NCBI RefSeq assembly: GCF_003012815.1
Contig: NZ_PXYJ01000001.1
Location: forward strand, 62,001-126,000
Reading direction: 5' to 3'
Length of the DNA stretch: 64,000 bases
Source: Allosphingosinicella vermicomposti
GTDB lineage: Bacteria > Pseudomonadota > Alphaproteobacteria > Sphingomonadales > Sphingomonadaceae
Part shown: in pieces, positions 63,286 to 64,000 of the stretch
How the letters are laid out: every line of letters begins with the position of its first letter
How positions within the stretch are numbered: the stretch's first letter is position 1
Position numbers and translations under genes: made by a program
The notes under the pieces: model-generated
What the model saw: the letters and a program-made list of their open reading frames with translations, nothing else
Database searches by the model: none
What the model was told of the DNA's origin: nothing

Positions 63286-63771
63286 ATGCGTTTTGTGACG
63301 ATTTCGGCCGCGATTGCGGCATTGGCCGTGAGCGGCTGCAGCGCGGGCGAAGACGATGTCAACGCCGCCGTCGAGCTTGGCAACGGCACCGTTTCGGTGT
63401 CCGCGCCGGGCTTCGATCTTGCCGCCGACCTGCCGGGCAATGAAACGCACAAGGTGGAGATCACGACCGATTCCGAAGCGCTTTATCCGGGCGCGAAGGC
63501 GACGGGCCTGACGATGAGCCGCGACCAAGCCACGGGCACGCCGCGTTTCAACATCGGTTTTGCGGCGAAGGACGATATCGATACGGTCGCCAAATGGTAT
63601 GGCGATCCGCGCCGTTCGGGCAATTTCAAGGTGACCGGGATCAACATCACCAACGGCGTCCATTCGATGAGCGTGGTCGACGACACGGGCGAACCGTTCA
63701 ACCTGATCCTGAAGCCGGGCGAGGACGGCGGCACGACCGGGACGCTGAGGTTCCGCGACCGCGGACAATGA
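63286..63771 (+). CDS. Lipoprotein, function unknown
   Basis: A 161-residue lipoprotein (MRFVTISAAIAALAVSGC; lipobox VSGC). After a short linker, VELGNGTVSVSAPGFDLAAD, then TKVEITTDSEALYPGAKATG-like segment and RFNIGFAAKDDIDTVAKWYG. GGAAGGG precedes ATG 63286. No family recognised. The next gene starts after 1 nt and may be co-transcribed. Confidence 0.72.
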   Translation: MRFVTISAAIAALAVSGCSAGEDDVNAAVELGNGTVSVSAPGFDLAADLPGNETHKVEITTDSEALYPGAKATGLTMSRDQATGTPRFNIGFAAKDDIDTVAKWYGDPRRSGNFKVTGINITNGVHSMSVVDDTGEPFNLILKPGEDGGTTGTLRFRDRGQ

Positions 63772-63772
63772 G

Positions 63773-64000
63773 GTGAACGCGCTCGCCGACTGGCAGGAGG
63801 TGCGCGCGCACCTTATCGCCGCTGCGCGGGCGGGCGCGACCATCACTTATTCGGAGCTCCTGGCGCATCTGGGCTATGCCTTTTCACGGCCCAAGATGCG
63901 GCAGCTTTGCGCCGTGCTCGGCACGGTGGATGAGGATGCGGAGGCGCGCGGCGAGCCGGAACTTGGGGTGCTTGTCGTCCGCCAGTCGGACGGGCTTCCG
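63773..64000 (+). CDS. Partial gene at right edge, function unknown
   Basis: GTG 63773 follows the lipoprotein stop by 1 nt. 76 codons are visible before the edge (NALADWQEVRAHLIAAARAG; TITYSELLAHLGYAFSRPKM; ELGVLVVRQSDGLP). The TYSELLAHLGY and LVVRQSDGLP segments resemble a small-protein family often found beside restriction or DNA-modifying genes, but I cannot name it. The reading frame is uninterrupted. Confidence 0.6.
   Translation, partial: MNALADWQEVRAHLIAAARAGATITYSELLAHLGYAFSRPKMRQLCAVLGTVDEDAEARGEPELGVLVVRQSDGLP

Overview
The window is high-GC alphaproteobacterial chromosome, most likely from a sphingomonad (Sphingomonadales). This rests on a SciP/DUF1153 cell-cycle regulator, an alphaproteobacterial SspB, promoters matching the EcfG general-stress consensus (GGAAC-N16/17-CGTT), many small lipoproteins, a BtuB-type receptor, and several families of dispersed palindromic repeats in the intergenic gaps. 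No species is claimed. Function calls come from motif and family recognition, not from database searches.

Region by region. 0-8 kb: sspB (cut by the left edge), a HIT protein, an APC amino acid permease with a clear terminator, adenosine kinase, queG, and an ABC-2 export pair. 7.8-16 kb: an M16 peptidase, LytS-type kinase and LytTR regulator operon, then a run of small exported proteins and lipoproteins. 16-22.5 kb: uvrB, a DUF3617 lipoprotein, a frameshifted metallo-beta-lactamase-fold gene, and a cluster of tiny hydrophilic proteins. Two of these small transcription units diverge from back-to-back EcfG-type promoters, and one encodes a 41-residue Gln-rich peptide. 22.4-26.2 kb: a decayed MmcQ/YjbR pseudogene, mnmA, sciP, a GlsB-type stress membrane protein and a SIMPL protein. 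26.4-32 kb: an RND efflux pair and a DUF445 protein whose start codon lies in the loop of a perfect 14-bp stem. 32-36 kb: an FzlA-like GST, two related secreted proteins, uppP, an NDUFA9-like protein and tRNA-Leu(CAG). 36-45 kb: a cobalamin riboswitch and BtuB-like receptor, then a complete tripartite RND pump (adaptor, pump, outer-membrane factor) divergent from a TetR regulator, with three copies of a 16-bp palindrome in the shared promoter.

48.6-52.6 kb is the main accessory region. A 3,038-bp IS1595-type transposon (49365-52402), with 24-bp imperfect terminal inverted repeats and a perfect 8-bp target duplication, sits inside a membrane-protein gene. Joining the flanks across one copy of the duplication restores an uninterrupted 306-codon frame. 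Besides the transposase the element carries a P63C-domain gene translationally coupled to it, and a convergent operon of a Panacea (DUF4065, SocA-like) protein with a two-helix membrane protein. The latter pair looks like a toxin-antitoxin module carried as cargo, and it is the best candidate here for an undescribed system.

52.8-64 kb: a MarR regulator with a divergent cupin gene, a gluzincin-like lipoprotein, a DksA-type zinc finger protein, a large secreted GEVED protein, an MFS/hydrolase operon divergent from a TetR regulator, a BaiN-type flavoprotein, rarD, a lipoprotein and a partial gene at the right edge.
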